A DNA stretch of 64,000 nucleotides, taken from the NCBI GenBank assembly GCA_965153455.1, contig OZ234497.1:20329872-20393871 (forward strand). Direction: 5' to 3'. Positions 35,401 through 47,652 of the stretch are shown piece after piece. Positions within the stretch are counted from its first letter, which is position 1. Each line of letters begins with the position of its first letter. Under the pieces are notes generated by a model. It was not told where the DNA came from, ran no database searches, and saw only the letters and a program-made list of their open reading frames with translations. Both the position numbers and the translations under genes were made by a program. The DNA comes from Sphagnum compactum (Eukaryota > Bryophyta > Sphagnopsida > Sphagnales).

Positions 35401-38400
35401 CTCGTGAAAGCATGAAGAAAGTCATGGAGGTAAAGGAATGACCAGAGATGTAATAACACTTGTTTATGTTTCCATTAGTGGTTCTGGTCTTACGCTTGTT
35501 TCTGGATGAGTGTGGTGCATGTCAACCCAACTGTACCAAAGGGTTGTTGCTCAAGCAAAGGGACGTAGCTAATTGCTTCTATCTACCGCATGTTGGACCA
35601 AGTTTGGAACTGAGAATTCAAATGGGTTTCAGGCACTTGATATATTGGGAGGGACAAGCTGGCGGATCAGGGCACCGATACTGAATGTGGTGGAGAAAAT
35701 GTGGGCAGATGGTGGGGGCTTAGCTAATTTGGTGGATGCTAATGATGTGAGTATCATCATGATCTGCAGATTCTCTAATTCTTTTTTATCATCAGACTCA
35801 ACAATTCTAGAAATGCTTAATCTCACTGGTAATCTGCACGTTTAAGGATTCTCTTTTTCTGTGAAAACAAAATGACTTGTGAGACACCGTCTTACCTCTC
35901 AAGGTTGCCTCATGGAAAGACAAGCATTATCCCTTTTGAAACCACTGTGATTACTCTGATTATAATTTGCTAGTTTGGGTATGTGTAGGTGGGGCTACCT
36001 GAGAAACCAGAGACAGAAGACATGGAGGAATGGCGGCGATGGCGGTTTTCAGCATCAGAAGCCAAGCGTACCAACAAAGAGCGCCATTCCATTCGCTGTG
36101 ATACTGAAATCAAGCTCGCGGTATGCACATGTCCCCCATCTCATGTCAATAAAATGCAGTACATATTCTGTATCCATGGGCCATTATGTCAGCAGTCTTG
36201 ATCTACACATCTTTGAACCATTTGTGTGTTTGCATCCACCTCAAGTTGTGGTGGTGTAGTAGAACTAAAGAAGTATCAAAAAACTGAGGCAAGCTTGACT
36301 CATCAAAGTCAAGAGTTGTAGTGCAGGTGGCCAGGAAACTAAGAGACGAAGAAGAATTCTACTATCCACACAATGTGGACTTCCGGGGACGGGCATACCC
36401 GATGCACCCACATCTCAATCACTTGGGCTCTGACATGTGTCGTGGCCTTCTTGAGTTTGCAAAGGGCCGACCCTTGGGATCGACTGGGCTGTACTGGCTG
36501 AAGATCCACCTGGCAAATTTGTGTGGGGGCCCAGTTGGAAAAATGTCTTTTGAGCGTCGGGTTGCCTACACTGACAACCATATGGACAAGATCTTTGACT
36601 CTGCTGAGCGACCATTGAGTGGGTTGCGATGGTGGCTTCTAGCAGAGGACCCCTTTCAGTGCTTAGCAGCCTGCATGGACATCCGTGATGCAATTTTGTC
36701 TGGGGATCCCTCCACTTATGTCTCATATTTACCTGTACACCAGGTGAAATCCAGTTGCCACCTGTTCACTTGTTGCAGTTTTCTTCAATGCTTCTTTTCC
36801 ATTCCTTATTGCAGGTTTGTTACAGTGAACTCAGGCAGTGTAAGCTTGTGAGAAGTTAACTTCTATGAAAGAGAATGAGACTCTTATGAGCAACATACTG
36901 TGGGTTAAACTGCTTTGAACTTCATTGATTTGGGCTTGAAATTTCCAGTTCTAAATGTGCTTTGCATGTCCTGGTTTTGTAGGATGGTTCCTGCAATGGG
37001 TTGCAACATTATGCAGCTCTAGGGCGTGATTGGGTGAGCAGAAAAACCAATCCCAAAAGGGATGTAGCATCCAGAGTGGCTACTCCTGCTGTGTTCAGAA
37101 ATGTGTTTTCTGTCAATACTTTGGTGGATTATATCTTAGTCACAGTAGTTAGTCATTCTAAGCTAGCTTATGCTGCAGGTAACCTGAGTTAATGCAGTAT
37201 CAATGGATTGTGCATTGCTTATGAGGATGGCTGAATTGATTTCAAGGACTAATCAATGGCCTTAAATCATATGCCTACTATTTTACAGGATGGTGCTCGG
37301 TCTGTGAACCTCACCACTGGAGACCAACCTGCGGATGTCTATGCTGGAATTGCGGAAAGGTATGCATCAGTTTAGTTTGTTATGTGTTATGAAAGTTGGG
37401 GCAGGGTGTGAAAAAATGCCTCTCCAGATTGATCACCCAAGAACCCACCTCCCACTGCCATAAAAGCAGTTGGAAATAGAGAAGAGGAATTTTTTTGGGG
37501 TAATTTTGTGCCATTTGTTCTAACTCATTGTGGGTTTGCTACTATACAAATCAGGGTGTGTCTCATTATGGAGAAAGATGTGCTGAAAAACCCATTGACG
37601 AATCGGAATGCAGCAAGTGCCCAGCTCCTTAATGGACAGGTAACTGCCACTTTACTCATAGGATGTGTTGGGTTTAGTCAGTTCGGTGTCTCTCTTGTTT
37701 TGTCAACTTTTGATTTTTCTGTTGGGTTTAGGCGTTTTGGTGTCTCTCTTGTTTTTTCAACTTTTGATTTTTCTTTCCCTAGTACGTAATGGGTTTCTGG
37801 GGTGGCTTGACAGATTGACAGGAAGCTGGTGAAGCAGACAGTTATGACATCTGTGTATGGTGTCACATTTGTGGGTGCCCAAATCCAAATACTGAGTCGA
37901 TTGAAGGAACGCGGCCTTTTAGCAGACTCAATTGACATGTACCGTGCTGCTGCATATGCTGCCAAGGCAAGCCCTCCCCCACCCCATGTTCCCCCACTTC
38001 CAAATCCTCTCTCAGTTTTGTGACTGAGAACTGTCAGACCATTGACTGCGCTACAGTGTTTGCCATGTTTTTGCTTTGGTTTCACTGCAACTGACATAAT
38101 GGTTGGCCTTCAAAGTCTTGTTGTGGAGTTTTCTTTCTGCAATCTTGTAGATATGGATTTGTAGTTTCGGATGTTGTAAACCCACTTGAATCCCTTCCAG
38201 CTCCCACTACATGGAACCCCTAGACTTCCATATTTGCGCTTCCTGTGACCCTCATTTTTGATACATAAGAGTTTGATAATTGTGGGTTACATGATTTTGA
38301 TGTTTAGGTAACATTGGATGCATTGGGTGAGATGTTTAAAGAGGCTCGATGCATCATGGTGTGGCTTGGCGATTGTGCTAAGGTGATTTATCAAATCAAT

Positions 38401-40083
38401 TTCTGCATTCTCATTTCAGCATTTCTACTCTCCCCAGATTACTGAAAAACCACTCTAGTGTTGCCAGTCGTAACCAAGGTGACAGAAGTTGATCAGAATT
38501 TTCTCCTCCCCAATTGTCAGACTCATTAAGACACTCTGGTTTTTCCAACAATATACAATAATGTGATCTGTTTCTCCTCTTTTGTGACATCTATTTTTGA
38601 TGATACTCATTGAAATTCAGTCTATTTCATTCCTCCTCCCTTGCTTTTTTTTTAATGTCTGTAAGCTTGATAGTTTTTGGATGCTATGCATAAAGTTCTT
38701 TGTTTTTCTTTTCCTTTCATTGTAAGATTTTTGGATGTTGAAGTTTCTACTGTGACAAACGCAGATTATTGCATCCGCGGGACATACAGTAAAGTGGACA
38801 ACTCCATTAGGACTTCCAGTAGTACAACCATATCGCAAAGACACCCGACAACTGGTATGCTTCCAGAATATATTTGTGTGTTGTCTGTCAAGACAAAAAT
38901 GTTCTGGTCCTTCCAATAAAACACACAAACTACAATTATGTGCAAAGATGATTTTCAGGATTCTAGAGTTGTAGTAATAGTGGATATGACTTGAATCTGG
39001 TGGGGATGGTTGGGGCTCCTTGCACACAGGTGAAAACCTCACTCCAAGTGCTGGCGTTGAGGAGCTCTGATGAGAATCAACCGGTAAAAAAATGCATGCA
39101 TTCCTCCTGATGTTTTTATTACAGGAAATGGGAAGTTGTTCCAATATGACACCTGACGTTTCAAGCTGACTTGATAGACATGAGGAACGGAAGCTTGAAC
39201 CATTGAAGAATGATAATCTTGTTCAGTATCTGCTACTCTGAAATTTATAGATCCTTGCCTTACTCCATTTCACAGGTACTTGTATCACGGCAACGAACTG
39301 CATTCCCACCCAATTTTGTACACTCTCTTGACAGTTCACACATGATGATGACGGCAATAACTTGCAAAAAGGCGGGTCTCACATTTGCAGGTATATTTCC
39401 AACACCATGTGAACTCTGAACCAGATCACTTGCCCCACACCCACCTCATGGAAACCATCACAAGTGGCACCCAGAAGAGAATTTTCTCAAGACAAAGAAA
39501 GACAAATCTTCACTGAAAGTTTTTTCATAGGGTGCTGGTTCATATAGACATCTCTATTGATACTGATTTGCTGCAGATGAGAATTCATGGGTTGAACTTG
39601 AGCTCCCTGTTTTGCTGCTTAGTGATCCTGGAAAATGACTTGGAAAAATGGGTTTGAGAAAAATCAGGCTTCATTTTTTCATTTTGTGTTGTCTGTTGTT
39701 TTTGTTGCAGGGGTACATGACTCATATTGGACACATGCCGGGGATGTAGAGCAGATGAATGTCATGCTCCGGGAAAACTTTGTGGAACTCTATGAGCAAC
39801 CCATCCTTGAAAACGTGAGTGTTTGGATTTTGTGTGGTCTTTTGCAGACTTATTTGATATCGACAAAAGGGATATAGTTACACACACCAGAGAAGGGCTT
39901 GAATCAACCAGGAAGAATTCTGTGGTAACCGCTGATCAGGAAGTTGAGTCTGTTGTGGTTATTATTTTGCAGCTGTTGAAGGGGTTTCAAGAGCAGTTCC
40001 CGGGTCTTGCATTCCCAGACATCCCGAAGCGAGGTGATTTTGATTTGAAGGAAGTGCTCAAAGCCCCCTACTTCTTCAACTAG
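32417..40083 (+). CDS. RPOT: phage-type organellar RNA polymerase
   Basis: There are 20 coding exons: 32417-33075, 33325-33538, 33656-33901, 34031-34164, 34657-34720, 34882-34940, 35312-35429, 35633-35746, 35989-36120, 36327-36743, 36983-37033, 37289-37359, 37555-37639, 37814-37966, 38308-38382, 38765-38854, 39030-39083, 39276-39390, 39711-39814 and 39973-40083. Phases agree at every junction and give 1021 residues. It is the single-subunit T7-like RNA polymerase that transcribes mitochondrial or plastid genes. Visible motifs: [13 protein letters not shown] with catalytic Asp720; [14 protein letters not shown] with Arg791, Lys795 and Tyr803 spaced as in T7 polymerase; [10 protein letters not shown] with Asp954; C-terminus YFFN. 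Residues 1-80 look like a targeting peptide. Met1 (32417) and Met9 (32441) are both possible starts. Intron 14 starts with GC. Compartment cannot be decided from sequence alone. Confidence 0.95.
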
Positions 40084-41295
40084 ATGAATTGAATGCGCCA
40101 GGGAAAAACAAACTCTCAATATTCCTGCATGGGGCTTTCAGAAAGCAGTGTTCAGAGAGCATTTTCTGCTTTTCTCTTTTCCTTCTGACACAATGTGTGA
40201 TTCCCTGGCACCTTCTGTGCCAATGTGTCAAATGGCATGTGCAGAAAAACTCCCAATGATGTTTCAGCATCTTTATTGAGCATTTGTTGATTATACTCTC
40301 AGATTATACTGAGAGTCACCATAAGGTGCATAAATCTTTGTTTATCCTCTGTTTGATGGCATTTTTTCTACCTTGTTCTCTGGCATCATCCCACTCGCAC
40401 CATTGTCCTTGATCACAGAAACCCAATAAAATAGCCCAATGGGTCCAGGTTTGGGTCTTATACAACTCTCTGTCTGATGTAAGATGTGAGGAACAAAAGT
40501 AAATAGAAAGTTTTTCAGGTTCCACTAACAAAGTATGAATTGTCTGGATGCCACTTCAATGATGCTGGCAAAGGGGTTCAATCACCGATTGTCTCCCCTT
40601 TCACAAAAGTAGAGTTCCAAGAAAGTGGGCCGAGTGGATGTATTTGGAATTGCAGTGAGATGAACATTTGCAAGAAATTAGGGGAGCAAATATCTCAGAA
40701 TCATGAGAAACAGATATTTACAAGAAGTTGGATGACCAATAAGCTTTGTTTTCAGTCTATTAGAACAGAGTTGTTGCTGCAGCAATAACAACTTGCGATT
40801 TTGAGAACAGATTCAGACTTTGTATCCAGAACATTACACCAGGTTTTGATAATACAGTCTGAAAAATGTCAAGAGTTCTAGTAGTTCACACTAGAAAAAG
40901 GTCTGCTCCTAAATGCTAGTAGTACCCTTTTCCTGGCAATGACTGATCCTTCACTGGTCATAAAGATTTTCATAAGTCCAAGGTTTCACAGATCCAGAAG
41001 ATGGTGACAATTGAAGTAGGCTATGGAAGAAGGTAGGTGATGGAAGAAAACATATCACTGGAAAACTTCTCTCCTGATGTGCAGCCTGAATGTGTGGTGG
41101 CAGCGGCAGTACGATCTATGCCAGAAAAAAGGTGGCAGTTACATGAACATGGTTTACCTGCAGATAGATGTCTTGGTGACATGAAATGTCTTTCTTGAGC
41201 TTGAAATTGTCTACACAATGGTATGTATACACAACAGTAATGAGATCTGTGCTCATCTGTGTCTCTCTTGGGGTGACAGAGAGGAGGACTGTTTG
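40084..41295. other. convergent 3' interval between RPOT and DPM2
   Basis: The two genes end facing each other. cactagaaaaaggtctgctc at about 40889 resembles a CACTA-type end. No gene is seen; short frames at 40540 and 41186 carry no domain. Confidence 0.45.
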
Positions 41296-41768
41296 TCAGC
41301 TGGTCTTGGCCTTGGGTTTTGCATGTCGTGACTTCACCATCACGACTCCCACAAAGACAAGCACAAAGGAGATGAGTGCAGCTCCAGCAAGGCCAGGAAT
41401 GATGATGGCATATTCTCGTGCAGGAAAGTAGTTGTGAACAAAGTGATCTGTGTCCACAAATGGCTGCACACACACACATCAAAAGATAACCCCACAAATG
41501 AGCAAAACATAACTACATACAAATCTAAGACAAAAAATCCTGAGACAAAGAGACTACTTCCTACTGAGATCTGAGGAAGAGAAAAACAGAAAGATACAGA
41601 GACACAGAGAAAGAGAGGGGGGCAGTGACAGAGAGACACAGAAGGGCAGAGAGAGAGAGATGTGGAGGTAACACTTACTGTGATGATCACCCAGAATGTA
41701 TAGTAGGCAAAGAGGGTGGAGCTGAATAGCAACAGGAGCAAACCGAGTGCTCGATCTCCAAGCTCCAT
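41296..41768 (-). CDS. DPM2: dolichol-phosphate mannosyltransferase subunit 2
   Basis: There are two exons on the minus strand: 41768-41679 (30 codons) and 41463-41296 (55 codons plus stop). They join in phase 0 across a 215-bp GT-AG intron (donor gtaagt, acceptor gtgtgcag). The 85-residue product matches DPM2, whose usual length is about 84. MELGDRALG starts it, then a first membrane helix ending YYTFWVII, PFVDTDHFVHNYF, a second helix (YAIIIPGLAGAALISFVLVF) and a Lys-rich tail. DPM2 is the small ER-membrane subunit that stabilises the DPM1 catalytic subunit. It promotes Dol-P-Man synthesis for N-glycans, GPI anchors and O-mannosylation. Most gene finders would miss so small a split gene. 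Confidence 0.93.
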
Positions 41769-42105
41769 CTTCTTGTCCACCAAAACACCACAATGCCACC
41801 ACATACACACAGAAATCCCCTCTTGTTAGCTTTGAAAACATGTCCAGTTTCAGGAGGATCCATTTTGCACATCACATTGTACAGTAGGTGTTACTCATCA
41901 AGAGTTTGAAGGTTCTCTCGGCTACATAACTGAATGCTCAAACCTTTGCATGCCGTCTGGATATGTCTCTGAGAGAGTCTGCTCGACATTAAAGATCAGG
42001 GAGGGTTCAGAAATCAGAAACTAGCACAGGGGTTTCTGGTGTCAAGAATCAAGAATCAAGAAATGGTGTGAAGGAGATTAGGATTTTTTGTTCAATGCAA
42101 CAGAG

Positions 42106-42142
<37 letters not shown>

Positions 42143-44283
42143 CTCTCCAAGAAGTCCTCCTGACTGAAAACAATGTCAGGATGTTGTGATCAACAGCAAA
42201 TCCTGAGTGAGAACGCAGTCAAGATGTTGTGATCTCAGCAACAACAACTCTGACAACACAATTGTGTCTCAGGATTATTCTTCTCCCTGTCTTGTTCCTC
42301 CCTCAAAGATCACTTCAGATGCAAAGTGCAGGAATACAACAGCATGGATTAGGGTTTAAGGAACAGCTTGCTTTCTTACAGAGAGCGTGTCCTTCAATGT
42401 ATTCTTGCCGCCGTCTTCAAAATTCTTGTTATTCTCGGAATCTGCTCTCAGATTCTCGAAGACTGTAGGTGGAAAACAATCCAAACTGTCAAACCTTGAG
42501 ACAGAAGAGAAAAAGAAAAGAGAAAGCCAGAATCAAGTACGAGAGCGCACGCGCAAGCGAGAGAGAGCGAGAGAAGTACCAGAAGGAGAAGAAGAAGAGG
42601 ATTCAGGAACCCTAAAACTTTTTTCGAGAGATTGCCATACGACGACGACGACGACTCTGGAGTGTCGGAGTCATCAGGCAATCAATCAGTCAGCAAGACT
42701 TCTGCTGCAGATTTGCTCTCGGAATCCCAGCAGATCCGGTTTGCAGATCAGAAGAAACTGCTAAGAGAGGAAGAAGCAAGTGCAAAACAAAAGACCAGAA
42801 AAGTCGTCCCTGCTGCTGCTGCTTCTGCATGTGTGGGGTTTTTTGGAAGCTCCTCCTGTAGCTAGATACCGATCTTTGCTTTTGATTAGGGCAAGAGCAC
42901 AAACAGTCTGTGCGCAACGACGACGACAACAACAACGGCAGCAGCAGCCGAGCATGAGGAACAGCAGACAAACCAACCAATCCAGCAAGGAAGCAAGCAA
43001 GGAAGCAAGCAAGCCTCCTGGAAACTCCTGGGAAGTCAGTCAGAGAGAGAGAGAGAGAGTGTGTGTGTGACTTTTTGTAGAAGAGGAATCATGGAGAAGA
43101 GAGATCAGCTGCGATATTTCCGCGCGTCACTCCAAAACAGATCAGTGTGGGGTCCATCCATGGCAGCAGACAACTCGGATTTGCCAGAAATGGCAGCAAA
43201 AGAAATAGAAAAAAAAAAAGTCACCCAGTTGCAGCAAGCAACAGCAGGCAAAGAACAGCAGCAGCAGCTAGCTAGCTAGCTAGCTGGTGGGGTTGTTGGA
43301 TGTCGTTGTTGTTGTTGTTGTTGTTTTGACAGCCGCCATGTGCATTGCCGAAGCAGCAAAAGGAAGGATTCATTTTCGCATGTTGGGTAGGTGAAGAAGA
43401 AGAAGAAGAAGAAGAATTACACCATCTTTTCTCTGACGATTGATTCTCTTCCTTCCCTCTCCCCCTTTCTCTTCCTCCTCCTCCTCTCCCAATTTCCGCT
43501 TCCTAGGATGTACACTAGAGATCCATGATCATCGTCAAAATCCGAGTCCAGCGGCGGCGCAGAAAATCACCATTACACTGCAGTAGTGTAATGCCATCAC
43601 CATCACCATCATCATCGTCATCAGCATTTCCGGATTTCATTCAGGTGTGATTCCTCGATTCTTTTTGCTGCAAAAAAAAAGGGGGTGAAGCTCCTCTTCC
43701 TCCTCCTCAAAAAACGAACAACCAGCTTCTCTTCTACCTCTTCGTTCTCGTCGTCGCCGTTTTCTTCTTCTTAGTTGTGATCGTCGTCGTCTTCTTCTTC
43801 TTCTTCTTTTTTCTTTTCTTGCATGGAAGTTTGGTTTGATGTTTTGTCTGGCCACTAGAGTAACTAGCACAAGGAACGAGGAACTTGTGCTGGAGCTGTG
43901 GAGCTGTGAGGTGGTGGAAGCAGCAACGGAGAGTTAGATAGAAGAGAGACTAGCTAGCTAGCGAGCTTCGTCTCTGTCTTTCTTTCTTTCTGGCTGTCTT
44001 CTTGTACAGACCATGCCCAAAAAATCTTTGCTGTGATCTTCTTGCAGAGTGTGTGTTTGTTTGGTAGAATGTTTGTCGTTTGTTTGTTTGTGGGTTCGTG
44101 AAGATTAGAGTTTCTTCTAGTTTGCAATGCTGACACCAAGTAGAAGAAGAAAAAGCTCTTGAACGAACCCGGGTTCTTTTGTAGCTAGCTGCTGCTCCTG
44201 GTGTTCTTTCTGGTCGTGCAAGAGCAAGAGTGAAGAAGAAGAAGGAGAAGAGAAGAAGCAGAAGCTCTGAGAGAGAGAGAGAG

Positions 44284-44328
<45 letters not shown>

Positions 44329-44592
44329 GACCCATGCTTCTTCTTGTTGAGGACGACAGTAGTTTGTCAGCTGTGATGATGTGAAGCTCTGCTGTTGCTC
44401 ATCCCACCACAGAAGCGACGACGGTGGTTTGAGTGAGAACAGAAGGAGCCGGAGACAGACGTATGCATGGTGGCGCCCAGTTGTGTCGCTGGTGTGCGGG
44501 AAGGTAGAGATTGTTGTTGTTGTCGCAGCAGCAAGAGGGTAGCGAAGAGAAGAAGCAAGAAGAGGATGCTGCGGAAGCATTTGTAGAGAGAA
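41769..44592. promoter_or_regulatory. divergent DPM2-TMK intergenic region and long TMK leader
   Basis: It is rich in simple repeats: (CT) at 42108-42147, CAG/CAA tracts near 42940 and 43255, (GCTA) at 43266-43285, (GTT) at about 43302-43325, GAA near 43395, CAT near 43600, CTT near 43795 and (GA) at 44269-44324. These unstable tracts open many short frames that I do not call. Short upstream ORFs, for example at 44127, may affect TMK translation if the leader starts that far upstream. Confidence 0.5.
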
Positions 44593-47500
44593 ATGGCGAC
44601 GAGGAGGAGGAGAGGAGAATCGATGCCGCTGGTGCTACTACTGTTGTGGGAGGTGGTGGCGGGGATGCTGCTGCTTGGAGTGCGAGCAGATCCCGCCTCG
44701 GACATGGTGGTGTTGCAGAACTTCAAGCAAGGGATCACCAACCCGCCATCATCATGGACGGATCCGGATCCATGCAACTGGAATGGAACCAAGTGCGACG
44801 CATCCGGCAATGTGTTGTGGCTGAGAGTGCGAGAATTCGGGTTGACAGGAACAGTCACACCTGACATCAACCAGCTCTCGCAGCTGCAGTTCCTGGAGCT
44901 GAATTTCAACAAGTTCACAGGCGCCATGCCGACGCTCTCGGGTCTCTCCAACCTGCAGTTCGCGTACTTGGACGACAACAACTTCAGCAGCATCCCGGGA
45001 GATTTCTTCGTGGGTCTCATAGCGATCGAAGCTTTGTACCTCGACTACAATCCCCATCTGAACAGCAGCTCCGGCGGCTGGAGCATACCTGCAGATGTGC
45101 AAGCTTGCAAGGTGATGACAAATCTCTCCATGACTTCCGCGGGGGTTAACGGAGCTTTGCCTCCTTTTCTGGGTGATCAAATGCCGGCGTTGCGTATGCT
45201 AGGGTTAGCTTACAACAGCATCGTGGGAGGAATCCCGAGCTCGTTTGCAAGCTCCAATCTACAAGTACTGGAGCTCAACAACATGGCGATGAATGGGAGC
45301 ATCACTCCCGTCGGCGGCATGACATCGCTCACCGTCTTGTGGTTGCAGGTGAATGAGTTCACGGGTTCTGTCCCCGAAGGACTCGCAAGCGCGGCGGGGC
45401 TCACGAGCTTGCGTCTCAACAACAATCAGCTCGTGGGTCAGTTGCCCTTGTCGCTTGCGAGCTTGCCATTGACGGATGTGGTACTCAACGGCAACACACT
45501 AGACGGAGAGCTCCCGCCGTTTCCTTCCGGTGCTACTTTCGTCTACGACAATGGGACTTACTGTGGAGCTCCGGGAGTCGTCTGCTCCGTCTCTGTTTCC
45601 TCGCTGCTGGATTTCCTTGCTGCTGCCGGCTACCCACAAGCCGTGGCGGAGACTTGGGTAGGTCCCAATCCTTGCGCAGCTGCTCCCGCATGGACTGGAG
45701 TTGCGTGCAATGCTGCTGGCGATGTCGTGTCGCTCATTCTCTCTAACGATGGCTTGTCGGGTACCATCTCTCCCTCGCTCGCGAACTTGACTTCGCTTAG
45801 CACCATCATCTTGAAGGGGAACAATCTCACCGGCCCTGTGCCTGAGGCGCTTGTGGGTCTCAAGACGCTCACGAGGCTGGACGTGAGCGACAACAATCTC
45901 ACACAACCGTTGCCCAAGTTTCCTACATCTGTTGCATTCTTGTATGCTGGCAATGCTCTTCTTGTTACTGGAGCTTCTTCTTCTTCTCCCGTTCCAGCTC
46001 CTGCTGGAGGAGCTGCTGCACCCATCACAGGTTCTTCTCCTTCTTCTTCCTCTTCCCCAACCACATCAGGTTCAAGTCCAGCAGCTTCTTCTTCTTCATC
46101 TTCACCAACCCAACCAGGTTTGGGTCCTGGAAATCCAAGCGGATCCGGAGCTCCAGCAAATGCAACAGGATCCTCCTCCTCCTCCTCCTCCTCCTCTTCT
46201 GTGGCAGCAATTGCAGGGGGAGTTGGTGGTGCGTTTGGAATCTTCCTTCTTGCGGCAATTGCTGTCTTGTGTATCTGTAAGAAGAGGAAGAAGCAGCAGC
46301 ATGGGTTCTTGCGAGCTCAAAATGCCAATGCTGTCGTGGTGCATCCCCAGGACTCGGGCTCAGATCCGGATGTGTTGAAGGTGGTTGTGGATCAAGCAGC
46401 AAGCACAACTGCGACTCGAGGTGGTGATACCACGATGAGCATTACGACAAATGCAAGCAGCATCTCGGGTGGTGGGGAAGAAGTCCAGGTGATGGAGGCA
46501 GGTGGTGGCAACATGCTGATATCAATCCAAGTGCTGCGAGCTGTCACCAACAATTTTGCAGAGGAGAATGTGTTGGGCAGGGGTGGATTTGGGGTGGTGT
46601 ACAAAGGGGAGCTTGAAGATGGGACGAAGATTGCAGTCAAGAGAATGGAAGCTGCAATTGTGAGCAGCAAAGGCTTGAACGAATTCCAAGCAGAGATTGA
46701 GGTCCTTACCAAGGTGAAGCACAGACACTTGGTTGGTCTCTTGGGCTACTGTGCAGAGGGTGCAGAGCGTCTGTTGGTGTACGAGTATCTCCCCAATGGG
46801 CCTCTCAGCCAGCATCTATTTGATTACAAGCAGGTGAATGAGAAGGCCCTCTTGTGGTCGACGAGACTATCCATTGCACTTGATGTTGCACGTGGATTGG
46901 AGTATCTCCATAGCCTGGCACATCGAAGCTTCATTCATCGAGATCTGAAGCCTTCCAACATCTTGTTGACGGATGATTTTCGAGCCAAGGTTTCAGATTT
47001 TGGGCTGGTGAAGCTTGCACCTGAAGGCAAATTCTCGGTGGAGACGAGGCTTGCTGGAACCTTTGGTTATCTAGCTCCTGAATATGCAGTCACGGGACGT
47101 GTGACAACAAAGGTGGATGTGTTCAGCTTTGGTGTTGTGTTGATGGAACTCATGACAGGGCGACGAGCATTGGACGAGACACAAGCAGAAGAGAACATGC
47201 ATCTTGTGACATGGTTTAGACGCATGAATGGCAAGAAAGAGAGTTTGCTTGCAGCAATTGATCCAACAATTCAAGTAAATCAACCCAAAAGCAACAACAG
47301 CAACAACAATGATGACAACAAGGATGATGATGATGATGAAACTTTCAAGACCATTTGTGTGGTTTCGGAGCTGGCAACTCATTGCACAGCAAGAGAACCT
47401 TTCCAGCGACCTGATATGGGTCATGCAGTCAATGTGCTCGCACCTCTGGTTGAGAAATGGAAACCCATGAATTTTGATGGTGAGTCTAGCGCAGGCATTG

Positions 47501-47652
47501 ATTTGGAGCTCACTCTCCCACAGGCCTTGAAGCAATGGCAAGCCTTTGATGGTGATTCCATTTGTAATGACAACCTGGATGACACCACAGTAAGTCTTCC
47601 CACTCGTCCTTCCGGCTTTGCTGATTCGTTCACTTCCAATGATGGCCGCTGA
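44593..47652 (+). CDS. TMK: TMK-type leucine-rich-repeat receptor-like kinase
   Basis: The gene encodes 1019 residues in one exon. A signal peptide lies at residues about 11-32 (PLVLLLLWEVVAGMLLLGV). An LRRNT with DPCNWNGTKC is followed by about ten LRRs. A non-LRR island (about residues 325-375) contains paired cysteines and WVGPNPC, and a second short LRR block follows. This split ectodomain is diagnostic of TMKs. A Ser/Pro/Gly-rich juxtamembrane stretch precedes a membrane helix at about 537-562. The kinase domain has GRGGFG (662-667), Lys683, HRDLKPSN (Asp784), DFG (Asp802) and GTFGYLAPEY, so it should be active. An Asn/Asp-rich insert lies late in the domain. Angiosperm TMKs act at the plasma membrane in auxin and proton-pump signalling; that role is assumed here by family. 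AATAAA occurs at 47727. Confidence 0.95.
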   Translation: MATRRRRGESMPLVLLLLWEVVAGMLLLGVRADPASDMVVLQNFKQGITNPPSSWTDPDPCNWNGTKCDASGNVLWLRVREFGLTGTVTPDINQLSQLQFLELNFNKFTGAMPTLSGLSNLQFAYLDDNNFSSIPGDFFVGLIAIEALYLDYNPHLNSSSGGWSIPADVQACKVMTNLSMTSAGVNGALPPFLGDQMPALRMLGLAYNSIVGGIPSSFASSNLQVLELNNMAMNGSITPVGGMTSLTVLWLQVNEFTGSVPEGLASAAGLTSLRLNNNQLVGQLPLSLASLPLTDVVLNGNTLDGELPPFPSGATFVYDNGTYCGAPGVVCSVSVSSLLDFLAAAGYPQAVAETWVGPNPCAAAPAWTGVACNAAGDVVSLILSNDGLSGTISPSLANLTSLSTIILKGNNLTGPVPEALVGLKTLTRLDVSDNNLTQPLPKFPTSVAFLYAGNALLVTGASSSSPVPAPAGGAAAPITGSSPSSSSSPTTSGSSPAASSSSSSPTQPGLGPGNPSGSGAPANATGSSSSSSSSSSVAAIAGGVGGAFGIFLLAAIAVLCICKKRKKQQHGFLRAQNANAVVVHPQDSGSDPDVLKVVVDQAASTTATRGGDTTMSITTNASSISGGGEEVQVMEAGGGNMLISIQVLRAVTNNFAEENVLGRGGFGVVYKGELEDGTKIAVKRMEAAIVSSKGLNEFQAEIEVLTKVKHRHLVGLLGYCAEGAERLLVYEYLPNGPLSQHLFDYKQVNEKALLWSTRLSIALDVARGLEYLHSLAHRSFIHRDLKPSNILLTDDFRAKVSDFGLVKLAPEGKFSVETRLAGTFGYLAPEYAVTGRVTTKVDVFSFGVVLMELMTGRRALDETQAEENMHLVTWFRRMNGKKESLLAAIDPTIQVNQPKSNNSNNNDDNKDDDDDETFKTICVVSELATHCTAREPFQRPDMGHAVNVLAPLVEKWKPMNFDGESSAGIDLELTLPQALKQWQAFDGDSICNDNLDDTTVSLPTRPSGFADSFTSNDGR

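Noticed and set aside
46025-46408. 127-codon minus-strand frame within TMK
   Set aside because: Shadow of the TCC/TCT-rich Ser-Pro juxtamembrane region of TMK.
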